From positions 62,001 through 126,000 of the forward strand of contig JADJMG010000003.1 in NCBI GenBank assembly GCA_016709725.1: DNA of 64,000 bases. The letters are read 5' to 3'. This stretch comes from Bacteroidota bacterium. GTDB lineage: Bacteria; Bacteroidota; Bacteroidia; AKYH767-A; OLB10. The translations under genes were made by a program, and so were the position numbers. A model generated the notes under the pieces. The model saw nothing but the letters and a program-made list of their open reading frames with translations, was not told the origin of the DNA and searched no databases. This document shows, piece by piece, positions 8,830-17,336 of the stretch. Positions within the stretch are counted from its first letter, which is position 1. Every line of letters starts with the position of its first letter.

Positions 8830-8946
8830 GACCCAGAATGGGTCTTATGTTTATAGAATAAATATGGTTTGATGTTGTTCGACCCCATCGGGGTCGTATA
8901 TTTTGCGGTCTTTTTTTTACTATAAACATGTGATGCCTTCGGCATC
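8830..8946. repeat. Symmetric array of three palindromic hairpins with 51-base spacing
   Basis: Three perfect 15-base palindromes (6-base stem, 3-base loop) start at 8830 (GACCCAGAATGGGTC), 8881 (GACCCCATCGGGGTC) and 8932 (GATGCCTTCGGCATC). The spacing is exactly 51 bases each time. The stem sequences differ but every pair is kept. A further 10-base inverted pair, ATGTTTATAG (8847-8856) and CTATAAACAT (8920-8929), is centred on the same point (8888), so the whole 117 bases has dyad symmetry. An open frame through the element is a by-product of the repeat and is not called as a gene. I believe similar elements are dispersed in Bacteroidota genomes, but cannot check copy number here. Confidence 0.7.
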
Positions 8947-9098
8947 TTGATGCTTTAAGCTTCAAAGAATTTAAATAGATCTTTAGCTGTTGGATTTACA
9001 ATTTATTAAAGTGAATTTTCTCCTGTATCATTGCGTAATAACTCTATTAGAAGGAGCTAGGAATAATAAAAATAATTTTGAAATTCTATAAAAAAAAG

Positions 9099-9125
9099 AA
9101 GCCACCCCGTAGAAGAAGGTGGCTT
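9099..9125. terminator. Bidirectional terminator
   Basis: AAGCCACC (9099-9106) pairs with GGTGGCTT (9118-9125) around an 11-base loop. There is an A-run on one side (9091-9097) and a T-run on the other (9124-9130), so it can stop transcription from either direction. It sits between the plus-strand protease operon and the minus-strand genes ending at 9152. Confidence 0.75.
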
Positions 9126-9151
9126 TTTTTATATTCAAGTTTAAAAATATA

Positions 9152-9268
9152 TCAACAATTCCCAAGTAGCATCCAAATAATTGCAAAAACGAGTATAGTT
9201 CCTAAACAGCCGCCGCCCAACTTTTGGGCTCCGTAACCTGCGATCAGTCCTCTGAAAATATTGTTCAT
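9152..9268 (-). CDS. Small glycine-rich membrane protein (38 residues)
   Basis: This short frame encodes a protein starting MNNIFRGLIAGYGAQKLGGG, followed by one hydrophobic segment (LGTILVFAIIWMLLG) and a final Cys. A glycine-zipper region before a single membrane helix is typical of small conserved Bacteroidota membrane peptides. It lies 11 bases downstream of the YciF-like gene and directly before a terminator, so it is the last gene of this stress-type cluster. I recognise the pattern but no function is known to me. Confidence 0.55.
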   Translation of the reverse strand: MNNIFRGLIAGYGAQKLGGGCLGTILVFAIIWMLLGNC

Positions 9269-9279
9269 AGTGCGTTAAG

Positions 9280-9858
9280 TTATGCGTCTTGGTGGGCAGC
9301 TTCAACATTGATAGCATTCATGGCTACTTCAGATAATTTTTCATCAGCTGCTTTTTCTTCATCGAGTGTAGCTGCAAGCAGTGTTACCGCCTCTTCCAAA
9401 CCCAATGTTTCGGCAAACTGACAGAGTGTTCCGTACGACGCAATTTCGTAATGCTCTATTTTTTGTCCTGCTGAAATAATTCCAGCATCACACATTGCAC
9501 CTTCCTCACATTCTTCCATAATGGATACAGCTTCTTTGATTAATCCTTCCATGGCCTCGCATTTTTTTGCAACGGCTTTTTTCCCTAGGAATTCAAAAAC
9601 CTGTTCTACTCGTACTATTTGTTGTTCAGTTTCCTCTAAATGATTTTCTAATGCATCAATCAAATCTTCGGATGTTGCATTCTTAATCATCTTGGGGATA
9701 GCTTTGGTGAGTGCTTTTTCAGCCCAGTAAATATCTTTCAACTCCTCTTCAAACAATTTCATAAGTTGAGAGGATTGCATAGAAGCAGTGGAGGAATTAT
9801 CTTTTGACTGTTTTCCTTTTTGGGAATTGGTCGTTGAATTTGATTTTTTGTTTTGCAT
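9280..9858 (-). CDS. Ferritin-like YciE/YciF family (DUF892) stress protein
   Basis: After a polar Ser/Gln/Lys-rich N-terminus (1-28), residues 30-190 form a four-helix bundle of the DUF892 family. It opens with LMKLFEEELKDIYWAEKAL and contains helices with ENHLEETEQQ and KIEHYEIASYGTLCQFAETLG, the positions of the Glu/His residues that would hold a di-iron centre. Relatives are induced by osmotic, oxidative or general stress; their biochemical role is poorly known. The long disordered N-terminus is unlike the enterobacterial proteins. Neighbours (small membrane peptides, an acidic disordered protein) suit a stress-response group. Confidence 0.85.
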   Translation of the reverse strand: MQNKKSNSTTNSQKGKQSKDNSSTASMQSSQLMKLFEEELKDIYWAEKALTKAIPKMIKNATSEDLIDALENHLEETEQQIVRVEQVFEFLGKKAVAKKCEAMEGLIKEAVSIMEECEEGAMCDAGIISAGQKIEHYEIASYGTLCQFAETLGLEEAVTLLAATLDEEKAADEKLSEVAMNAINVEAAHQDA

Positions 9859-9873
9859 GATGTTAGTTTTCTT

Positions 9874-10047
9874 TTATTTTTTTCCTGCTTTCATTACTAA
9901 GAATATAATCACAGCGATGATTGCGACCACAATGAAAATCCCGAACCCCATTCCTGCTTTAAAAATTCCTTCTACTACTCCGCAAGATGTTAAAAGTGTT
10001 GAGAGCATAAACAATGTAAGTGCAGGAATGAGATTTATGATTTTCAT
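9874..10047 (-). CDS. Small lipoprotein-like protein with one membrane helix (57 residues)
   Basis: The N-terminus has a hydrophobic segment ending LLTSC at Cys22, a good lipobox. It is followed by GVVEGIFKAGMGFGIF and a second strongly hydrophobic helix, ending MKAGKK. This arrangement recurs in Bacteroidota next to stress genes. No enzyme domain is present. It lies 15 bases upstream of the YciF-like gene and is probably cotranscribed with it. Function unknown; an envelope stress role is only inferred from context. Confidence 0.6.
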   Translation of the reverse strand: MKIINLIPALTLFMLSTLLTSCGVVEGIFKAGMGFGIFIVVAIIAVIIFLVMKAGKK

Positions 10048-10109
10048 ATAAGTTGTTTTAAAGAATTAATCAAACGTTCTATTTTCAAATAGTGTTTGAT
10101 AATTCAGAT

Positions 10110-10463
10110 TTACAATCTGCCTTTATAAGTATTTTGATTATCAGTTCTTTTTTCACTACGGAATGAATCAGATTCCTCATCACGGTTTTTTTGATCGCGA
10201 CTGTTGTTCGTTACTTGGTTAACAGAATCAACGCTTTCCTCTTCTTCTTCATTTCTGTTTCTTTCATCGTCCATGTTGTCGCCCATATCTCCAGTGATAT
10301 CGCTGCGATCATTCTCCTCTTCATCTTCTTCACCTCCTTTTTGATTTCTGGTTTGGTTAGGATTATTTGGATCCGGCTTTTGTTTGTTAAAGTCTTGATT
10401 TGTTTTTTCTTTTAACATGCCTTCGGTAGGTTGATTGCGACTGTCGTTTTGTTTTTTGTCCAT
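10110..10463 (-). CDS. Intrinsically disordered, highly charged small protein
   Basis: The 117 residues are almost entirely Asn, Asp, Glu, Gln, Lys, Arg and Ser. There is an acidic block (GGEEDEEEND and NEEEEES) and no hydrophobic core, signal peptide or membrane segment. Such composition predicts disorder in the cytoplasm, as in some desiccation or osmotic-stress proteins. It heads a minus-strand series with the small lipoprotein and the YciF-like protein. No family was recognised; codon usage looks ordinary for the region. Confidence 0.55.
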   Translation of the reverse strand: MDKKQNDSRNQPTEGMLKEKTNQDFNKQKPDPNNPNQTRNQKGGEEDEEENDRSDITGDMGDNMDDERNRNEEEEESVDSVNQVTNNSRDQKNRDEESDSFRSEKRTDNQNTYKGRL

Positions 10464-10799
10464 GATGATTTAAAATTTTTTGTAACTGAATTATTACGAT
10501 GTAAAAGTGGATAATTTCCTTCCCAAGCTCATTACACAATTCTTAATAATATTTACATTATTCACATATTTTTTAGTGATCAATCAATTTAGAAAAGAGA
10601 TGATGGCCTACATATATTTGATTAATAGGAAGTAGGAGATTGAGGTAAGGGAAAAGAACCATCAATAATATTATTTCCTCAACTCTTTGAGGGTAATATG
10701 AAAAGAAGGGAAAAAGTTGTAATATTTTTTTTTGGAAATAAGTTTATTCTAAGTTAAAAATATGGCAAATGGTGTCCACAAAACAATGTCGTATAGAAA
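10464..10799. other. Intergenic region, no gene seen
   Basis: These 336 bases of AT-rich DNA lie between the disordered-protein gene and the regulator at 10800. Neither strand has a convincing frame. No clear promoter or terminator was found. Confidence 0.5.
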
Positions 10800-11360
10800 C
10801 TAAATATTTTGAATAGTATTTCGTCTCATTTCTTTCAGTGCTTTAAAGTGAGTAGGCGTTAATCCTGTTACCTTTTTGAACTGAGTCGAAAGATGCGCCA
10901 CGCTACTGTAATGAAGTTTATGTGCAATTTCTGAAAAGCTATCTTCTCCGAATAGAATGAGTTCTTTGATTCTTTCAATCTTTAATGCAATGACAAATTG
11001 TTCAATGGTAGTTGCTTCAACTTCCGAAAAGAAATTTGCTAAGTAAGTATAGCTAAGATCTAATTCTTCACTAAGCAAAACGGAAAATTTAATATTCGGT
11101 TTTTCGTCCGATTTATAAACATAGTCAATAGCAACTTTTCTAATTTTCTCAATTAAAACTCCACGCTTCTTTTCTAATAGTTCTAATCCTGCTTTTTTGA
11201 TTATTTTATTTAGTTCTTTCTTATCAGCATCAGAAACATCTTCTTTAGTTTCTATTTCTCCTAATTCAATTTTGATTGGAGAAATATCAAGTTCTTCTAA
11301 TGCTTCTTTCACAACAATTTTACAGCTTTCACAAGCCATGTTTTTTACATAAATTTTCAT
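10800..11360 (-). CDS. AraC-family regulator with HMA-like N-terminal domain and CxxC
   Basis: This 186-residue protein has the same build as the one at 3966-4544: a 75-residue ferredoxin-like N-terminus and a C-terminal AraC double helix-turn-helix (SSVAHLSTQFKKVTGLTPTHF). Here the metal-binding-type motif is complete (MACESCK, Cys10 and Cys13), as in copper-chaperone-like HMA domains. A metal- or redox-sensing regulator is a fair inference but the true ligand is unknown. It is next to the YciF stress cluster, so it could regulate it. Confidence 0.8.
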   Translation of the reverse strand: MKIYVKNMACESCKIVVKEALEELDISPIKIELGEIETKEDVSDADKKELNKIIKKAGLELLEKKRGVLIEKIRKVAIDYVYKSDEKPNIKFSVLLSEELDLSYTYLANFFSEVEATTIEQFVIALKIERIKELILFGEDSFSEIAHKLHYSSVAHLSTQFKKVTGLTPTHFKALKEMRRNTIQNI

Positions 11361-11639
11361 TAAATAGTTTTTGCTTGTTGGATAAAGGATTGCGATACGT
11401 TGGAAGGAGTTTAAACCTATTTGGCTAAGGTATCAATATTAAAACAACATTCACTCTAGTATCTCTGTAATACTAACTTGCTCAATGCGTTGCATATATT
11501 GCAAGTCTAACTAATGGTATGTATCTATTGGCAAAGTTAGGAAACCATACTGTTCGACGTAATATTCGCTAAAGGAAAATTAAATTCAAAGTTGGTGTTA
11601 TCAATTGGCATTCTGCTTTAGCGTTTTAATAAAGTAATA

Positions 11640-12734
11640 TTATTTAAGTTCTGTATAGTTGTATTGTATGGACGAAACGTTAAAGATTCCATAACCTAGG
11701 TCACGATCTGGATAGGTGTAAATAGTTTCTGCGTAACTTGGGAATTTGTGTCCTGATTTTTCTTTGTAATTGCTAAGCGGCGTAGACCATGGCAATTTTT
11801 TTCCGGTATCAGCATTGTATCTATCATTAGATTTAAAATTTATAAGTTCACCTTCTTTGTTAAAGAATAATTCGGCGTTAATTGTGATTCCATTATTTGT
11901 GAATTTTGCATTAGTATGCATTGAATCCACCTCTTGCCATATGATACGCTTGTCAATTAAGGTAGCTGGAGCCATACAACACATGTCATTAAAGAATGTC
12001 ACCGTTTCAGCCTCATTCATTTCCTTGCCCTCTTGAAATTGAACTTTGAACAAAGAGAATAATCGAATGTCCATAAAAGCGATTCCATTTTTGTAGCAAT
12101 GATATCCACTTACAGGAAGGTTTTTCATTTCCGCTTTCATATAAAACAAGCGGGTTGGTGGGTTCATAAAGTTATATTGTTCTGACGTAAAAGGCATCCA
12201 TTCTGATTGTTCATCTTTTCTGATTTTCCCATTTAATATTATTTTAAAATTGTTCACTTTTGGATTGCCAATACATCCTGAATAACGAATATACTTTTTA
12301 ATGGATTCAGGCAATTGTTGGATATCAGTTTCAGAAAGAATGGAGTTTTGAAAATACTCTTTTTCCTGCATAGCGGTTTGAACATCATTTTTATATTTTT
12401 GATAGAAGCCCCAAGTGCCATATCCTATGATGCATGCGATTACGATAATTATATTCGCAAGGGTTCCATATTTTGCATCGTGCCATGAATAGAGGATTAG
12501 AATTTGAGAGACGAATACGGAAGCAACCCCCACCATCCACCAACTATTATTTTTAGAAGCAAATAAAAGTGCGGCAATTAGAAAGAGAGCAAATGCAAGC
12601 AACCACAAAGTTCCCGTTGATTTTGAAATGGGTTGAGTAAGTTGATTCGCAGAATAAATTCCAAATGCTTTTGTAAAACCTAATATGTGAAGAAGTCCAT
12701 GAAGTATTAGGAGTATAATTATCGAAATTTTCAT
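11640..12734 (-). CDS. Membrane protein of the DUF6544 type
   Basis: Residues 1-115 contain four hydrophobic segments (for example 3-22, 43-60, 66-84, 92-110). They are followed by a soluble domain of about 245 residues with motifs such as LPESIKKYIRYSGCIG and MNPPTRLFYM. The C-terminal half resembles proteins annotated as DUF6544 in Bacteroidota, which are uncharacterised. The protein is complete. It lies near a second small membrane protein at 12793 on the same strand, 58 bases away. No function is proposed. Confidence 0.6.
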   Translation of the reverse strand: MKISIIILLILHGLLHILGFTKAFGIYSANQLTQPISKSTGTLWLLAFALFLIAALLFASKNNSWWMVGVASVFVSQILILYSWHDAKYGTLANIIIVIACIIGYGTWGFYQKYKNDVQTAMQEKEYFQNSILSETDIQQLPESIKKYIRYSGCIGNPKVNNFKIILNGKIRKDEQSEWMPFTSEQYNFMNPPTRLFYMKAEMKNLPVSGYHCYKNGIAFMDIRLFSLFKVQFQEGKEMNEAETVTFFNDMCCMAPATLIDKRIIWQEVDSMHTNAKFTNNGITINAELFFNKEGELINFKSNDRYNADTGKKLPWSTPLSNYKEKSGHKFPSYAETIYTYPDRDLGYGIFNVSSIQYNYTELK

Positions 12735-12792
12735 TTGTTTATTGGTTTAGCTGTTTAGGCTGATTACAGATTTAAAGTTGACGACACTTACT

Positions 12793-13215
12793 TTACTCTT
12801 TCTTCAACTGATTTTTTATAGTAGTTCCAAGAAAGATTAAAACAAAGCCAATCATCAACATTGAAAAATGAAGTACATTGAAGTCTCTTACAAAAAGAAC
12901 TTGAATAAGGATCCAACCAGAAAGTAATAATCCTTGAATTGAAATCCAGGAGGAATAATGTTTATAATTTTTCAAGCATAAGATGGCAGTTACTATATTC
13001 ATTAAACCATTTACTATAAACAAAGTGATTCCAGGTATCAAAAAGTTGTTGAAAGGAGAATTTGATAAATAAGAGGTTGACATTCCAATGCTTTGACCAG
13101 AAGGATCAATGATAAAAAGAAATCCAGCTACCAAGGCATTGATACCCGTAAAGAAAAGTAAGCAAATGGCGACGATTCTCGAAATGGTGAAAAGTTTGGT
13201 CCGCGTATTTCTCAA
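12793..13215 (-). CDS. Four-helix membrane protein, unknown function
   Basis: The 140 residues contain four hydrophobic segments (about 12-35, 60-82, 88-108, 112-132) with a positively charged N-terminus and C-terminus. No conserved family motif was recognised. Small four-helix proteins of this type are common in Bacteroidota next to other membrane proteins of unknown role. It may be cotranscribed with the gene at 11640-12734. Confidence 0.55.
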   Translation of the reverse strand: MRNTRTKLFTISRIVAICLLFFTGINALVAGFLFIIDPSGQSIGMSTSYLSNSPFNNFLIPGITLFIVNGLMNIVTAILCLKNYKHYSSWISIQGLLLSGWILIQVLFVRDFNVLHFSMLMIGFVLIFLGTTIKNQLKKE

Positions 13216-13388
13216 AGGTTCTATGTTTTAACAAATGTATTCACACAGAACGTTGTTAAAAATGATTCTTGTCAGTTAAATACGAATTATCCTTTCGGTA
13301 ATATATAAAATTGGAAAACGGAAGGAAGAAAAGTTGAAAATCTATCAGGAAGATTATCGGTTGATGAACCAAGGAGGTAAGACTAAAT

Positions 13389-13607
13389 TCAGGAAACTTT
13401 ATTAAGTGTTAAAGTAAAAGTACTTCCTGCGCCAAGTTCGCTATCAACGAATATATGACCACCTTGCGCTTCAATAAACTCTTTGCTAATGGCTAGTCCT
13501 AAACCTGTCCCAGCCCGACTACTGCCAGGGACTTGAAAATATCGCTTAAATATTTTGTCTTTGTATTTTGATTCAATTCCTTTACCAAAATCTTTTACAG
13601 AAAACAA
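13389..13607 (-). CDS. ATP-binding end of the kdp-linked histidine kinase (after frameshift)
   Basis: The frame encodes the G1 box (VKDFGKGIE) and G2 box (GTGLGLAISKEF) of a HATPase domain. Upstream in the same frame, to about 13700, it reads AAWVLINLLTNAIRYSP, the N-box region. The long kinase frame at 13687-15117 reaches the same place one base out of register. Removing one G from AAAAAGGCC near 13705 fuses the two pieces into a normal kinase. On its own this piece could not function as a kinase. Confidence 0.75.
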   Translation of the reverse strand: MFSVKDFGKGIESKYKDKIFKRYFQVPGSSRAGTGLGLAISKEFIEAQGGHIFVDSELGAGSTFTLTLNKVS

Positions 13608-13686
13608 AACGTATTCAACATCATTTTTTATTTTGATGATAACCTCGCTTTTTTCTGGTGAATAGCGAATTGCGTTAGTTAGTAAA

Positions 13687-15117
13687 TTAATTAAAACCCA
13701 AGCGGCCTTTTTCCGTATCGGCTTTTATAAGTGGTAAGTTATCATCTGCAATCACATGTATTGTTATTCCTTTTTGTTCAGCAGGAATCTTTACCGCTTC
13801 CAAAGCATATTGTACTATTTGCGATGGGAGACTTGGTTGGATGTTTAATTGAATGTTCCCAGTTTCTACCTGCGACAAGTTAAGTAACTCACTGGTTATT
13901 TTTAAAAGACGATTACTGTCGTCTTTTATACTTTCTGTAAGTTGTTTTTGCTCTTCGTTGAGAGTTCCGGTAGCTTTATTATCTAATAATTGTAAGCTTG
14001 CTTTAATTGCTGAAATTGGTGTTTTTAGTTCGTGAGAAATCGTAGCAATGAAATTGGTTTTTGCGAAATCTAATTCTTTAAAGGGTGTAATATTTCTTAA
14101 CACAATGAAATGACCAATATGTTTTTGTTCCTTTTCACCAGTTGGAATAATGGAAATGGGAATAATTTCTTTTTCAAAATAGCTTTCTTTGCTATCAGCA
14201 TAAATTTTCAATGGCTTATTATCAGGTTTATTATCATTGTACATTAACTCTTGAACAAGTGTTCGCATCAAATCATTTCTCACGGCAATTTCTTGTGCAA
14301 ATTTACCCGACAAATCTTCGGTTTTCATTCCTAGTATTTTGCAAGCTTCCGTATTAACAAATAAGATTGCATTATTTTCATCCAGACCTATAACAGGATC
14401 GTGCATATTGTTTATTAGTGTTTCAATTCGCTTCTTCTGAAACATAATTTTTGATAGACTACTACTATTGTATTCTTCAAGTTTCTTAGCCATTACATTG
14501 AAGGCTTGGGCTAACTCTCCAAATTCATTATGACTTTCAAAATGTACTCTCTTTTCATAATTCTTTTCTGCAATTTGTTTAATACTTTCTGTTAATACCT
14601 TGATGGGGTTGGCTATGTTCCCGGGTAAATTAACAAGAAGTATAAATGCAATCATAAAGCAAAATGTTCCTGTTAAACCTATCCACCAAGTAGCTTTAGT
14701 TGCTGTTTGTTTGGCAACATCACTCTTGCGTTGAATAGCCTGCATATTTAACAGCATAATATCTGTTAAATCTTTACGTATCGAAACGTAAAGCAAACTA
14801 TCAGTTGGTTTTTGCTCTAAGGCTCTAAAATCAAGAAATAGTTTTTCGGTTAACTCCTTCTCTCCAATTTCTGTAATATTATTTCTTTGTTTGTTTAGAT
14901 TTTCAGAAAACTTATTGAGACTATTGGTATTTGTAATATCTTCATCTAATGCTCGTAGCATATTACGTGAATAATCCAGCGTATTATAGTTCGCTACTAA
15001 AATATTCTGTGTGTCTTTGTTTATCGCATTAATGTACGTCGTTCCAAGCACAGAAAGTAAGATAATAAAGAGAAAGAGTAGACCAACTCCTAATGTGAGT
15101 TTAGCTTTTATTTTCAT
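13687..15117 (-). CDS. Membrane sensor histidine kinase paired with KdpD (N-terminal piece)
   Basis: Order of elements: membrane helix 7-29, periplasmic helical region, membrane helix 144-165, HAMP (166-218), PAS (about 230-345) and HisKA with His362 in ATISHELKTPISA. The ATP-binding domain follows after a frameshift near 13705. In Bacteroidota the KdpD sensor and its kinase are separate proteins, unlike the single KdpD of Escherichia coli. The start codon overlaps the stop of the KdpD gene (ATGA at 15114-15117), so the two are coupled. Its response regulator is probably the sigma-54 regulator at 22458. Confidence 0.85.
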   Translation of the reverse strand: MKIKAKLTLGVGLLFLFIILLSVLGTTYINAINKDTQNILVANYNTLDYSRNMLRALDEDITNTNSLNKFSENLNKQRNNITEIGEKELTEKLFLDFRALEQKPTDSLLYVSIRKDLTDIMLLNMQAIQRKSDVAKQTATKATWWIGLTGTFCFMIAFILLVNLPGNIANPIKVLTESIKQIAEKNYEKRVHFESHNEFGELAQAFNVMAKKLEEYNSSSLSKIMFQKKRIETLINNMHDPVIGLDENNAILFVNTEACKILGMKTEDLSGKFAQEIAVRNDLMRTLVQELMYNDNKPDNKPLKIYADSKESYFEKEIIPISIIPTGEKEQKHIGHFIVLRNITPFKELDFAKTNFIATISHELKTPISAIKASLQLLDNKATGTLNEEQKQLTESIKDDSNRLLKITSELLNLSQVETGNIQLNIQPSLPSQIVQYALEAVKIPAEQKGITIHVIADDNLPLIKADTEKGRLGFN

Positions 15118-16238
15118 GATAGAATGACGATATCAATATCCAGTGATTTTAATTTCTTTAATAATTCATTAAACGTATTCGTTGCTAAAATAAAAGTAAA
15201 TAGATTAAAGTGAGGTTTTCCAATACATATTGTTGTTATTTCTCTTTCTTCTGCAACTTCTGAGATTGACTTAGCTATATTTTTACTTTCTTTTTTTATG
15301 ATTTCTGCACCCAATTCGGTAGCAAGTTTGAAGTTGTTAATTAAATGACGCTGTTTGTCCAACGCAATTTTATCTGCATTTTCTTCTGGAGTTTGTACAT
15401 AAAGTACAACCCATTTGCTATTGTAGTAATTTGCTAGCCGGGCAGTTTTTCGGATAATGGCTTTTGCTGTTTTATCATTACTACTGATGCATGCTAAAAA
15501 TCGATCATGGCGCAGCGCTACATTTTTAGGTATTTCCGTTTCTATCTTTCTTAAAACTTGCGTAGAAACTTCTTTTAATGCTAATTCACGAAGTTGTAGA
15601 ATGTGTTCAGATTTGAAAAAGTTTTTAAGCGCAGTTTCAATCTTTTCTTTTTCATAAATTTTCCCTTCTTTTAATCGGGTGATGAGTTCATCGGCTGTTA
15701 AGTCAATGTTGACTACTTCATCAGCCAAGGCAATGACTTTATCAGGGACCCTTTCTTTAACTTCTACTCCAGTAATTTTCTTTACTTCCTCATTTAAACT
15801 TTCGATATGTTGAATATTAACGGCACTGATCACATTAATTCCTGCATCCAATATATCCTTAACATCCTGCCAACGTTTATCGTTTTTACTTCCTTCGATG
15901 TTCGTATGTGCCAGTTCATCTACTATAACTACTTCAGGTCTTAAACTAATTACCGCCTGCACATCCATTTCTTCCAACTCTTTTCCTTTGTAGAAAATAG
16001 TTCTACGAGGAATTAGCGGAAGTCCTTCTAATAATTCATGCGTTTCTTTTCTGTTATGCGTTTCAATATATCCTATTTTAACATCAATGCCATTGCGTAA
16101 AAGTGTTTGAGCTTCCTGCAACATCCGGTAAGTTTTTCCTACGCCGGCACTCATGCCGATATAAATTTTAAACTTACCTCGTCTTGATTTTTGTATCAGG
16201 TCGAGAAAATCTTGTGCTGATTTTCTGGTCTCTTCCAT
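15114..16238 (-). CDS. kdpD: KdpD potassium-sensing domain protein (stand-alone)
   Basis: The 374 residues correspond to the cytoplasmic N-terminal half of KdpD: an N-terminal domain with a Walker A motif GMSAGVGKT (28-36) and VIVDELAHTN (104-113), then a universal-stress-protein-like domain (about 245-374). The membrane and kinase parts are absent and are provided by the next gene. It is likely to sense potassium limitation and nucleotides and to act with the adjacent kinase. Length and arrangement match other Bacteroidota kdp operons. Confidence 0.9.
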   Translation of the reverse strand: MEETRKSAQDFLDLIQKSRRGKFKIYIGMSAGVGKTYRMLQEAQTLLRNGIDVKIGYIETHNRKETHELLEGLPLIPRRTIFYKGKELEEMDVQAVISLRPEVVIVDELAHTNIEGSKNDKRWQDVKDILDAGINVISAVNIQHIESLNEEVKKITGVEVKERVPDKVIALADEVVNIDLTADELITRLKEGKIYEKEKIETALKNFFKSEHILQLRELALKEVSTQVLRKIETEIPKNVALRHDRFLACISSNDKTAKAIIRKTARLANYYNSKWVVLYVQTPEENADKIALDKQRHLINNFKLATELGAEIIKKESKNIAKSISEVAEEREITTICIGKPHFNLFTFILATNTFNELLKKLKSLDIDIVILS

Positions 16239-16249
16239 TTATTTTTTAC

Positions 16250-17329
16250 TTAGAATGAAATTGCAAAAGCTGTCGTAATAAAATAGTTTTGGTTAGATGG
16301 AATATTATCCATAATAAATATTTTATCTTCACTGGTAAGTCCTCTCGCTTCGATGCGCCATAATGCATTTTCTTGAATGGTGTAATCCATATTTAATGAA
16401 TATCCCATTGTTTTAAATCCATGGGTTGTTCCAGTGACAATGATTACTCCTTTTTCGTCGGAGTAGTATTCACCGCGAGCAGCAATTCGAATTTTGTCGG
16501 ATAGTTTGTACTGTAAAATGATTACTGGACTGTACCAATTATTATAAGCATTAGTATCCTTTTTTATTTGCTGCAACCCAACATCAAAACCTGCAATCAA
16601 ACCGAATTTTTCAGTGAGTTGAAATTGCCCAAAGAAATTATTGAAAATTCGGTTCTGCCTTAAACTATCTGGAAGATCATTACCACTAAAGGTACTCCAA
16701 TTCAGTGTTATTTTTGAATTGGGCTTGTAGGATAGCTGCGTTCCGAAAGATGGTGTTTGATTTCCTGGAATTCGTTGAATTCTTTGCCAGCCATTTAAAT
16801 ACATCGCCGCAAAATAAATTTTTTGGTTGTCGGATGTGTAACCAAATTTAATCCCAGATTCATAATATGGAGAATTTTCTGCCAAGAGACTTCTTGTTAA
16901 GTTCCAACAATCTTTTCCTATTGCACTTTCAAATCCAATATGGGAAGGCATTATACCTGCATCTATCCAAAGGTTTTTATTTTTTGAAATTTTAAAACCA
17001 ACATTGGCTTCAAAGATATTTTTTAGCAACCCTTGTTCTGCCGCTAAATTATATTCGGGATATGTTCCCGCCATTAGCGCTACGTTTCCTCTTATTTTAT
17101 CAGTTGTATAGTTTGCTTTTACAAATCCTAAGTTCAAGTTTGCTTCGTTATGTCTATTATAGCTATAAAAGAAGCTTGGACGTTCATGATTCGCGGGTGT
17201 TCCAAAGTCAAATCTATAGTATACCTCCGCATATCCTGAAATGGTTAAAGGATTTGTTTTAGCTGTGTCTTGGGCATTCAAATTAGTGATACCTAAAGCA
17301 AGTACAATTAATAAAATTGTTGTTTTCAT
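16250..17329 (-). CDS. Outer-membrane porin of the kdp operon
   Basis: There is a signal peptide (ends near NLNAQ) followed by alternating beta-strand patterns and a C-terminal Phe (TTAFAISF), as expected for an outer-membrane beta-barrel of about 340 residues. The opening PLTISGYAEVYYRFDF is typical of the porin family found between kdpC and kdpD in Bacteroidota. It lies 7 bases from kdpC and 11 from kdpD, so it is part of the operon. It may let potassium cross the outer membrane when external potassium is scarce; this role is inferred from context. Confidence 0.85.
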   Translation of the reverse strand: MKTTILLIVLALGITNLNAQDTAKTNPLTISGYAEVYYRFDFGTPANHERPSFFYSYNRHNEANLNLGFVKANYTTDKIRGNVALMAGTYPEYNLAAEQGLLKNIFEANVGFKISKNKNLWIDAGIMPSHIGFESAIGKDCWNLTRSLLAENSPYYESGIKFGYTSDNQKIYFAAMYLNGWQRIQRIPGNQTPSFGTQLSYKPNSKITLNWSTFSGNDLPDSLRQNRIFNNFFGQFQLTEKFGLIAGFDVGLQQIKKDTNAYNNWYSPVIILQYKLSDKIRIAARGEYYSDEKGVIIVTGTTHGFKTMGYSLNMDYTIQENALWRIEARGLTSEDKIFIMDNIPSNQNYFITTAFAISF

Positions 17330-17336
17330 TTTGTTG

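Noticed and set aside
8730..8945. Open frame of 71 codons on the minus strand
   Set aside because: It runs through the palindromic array and the CGCAAAG motifs; composition and symmetry are explained by the repeat, and no protein family fits.
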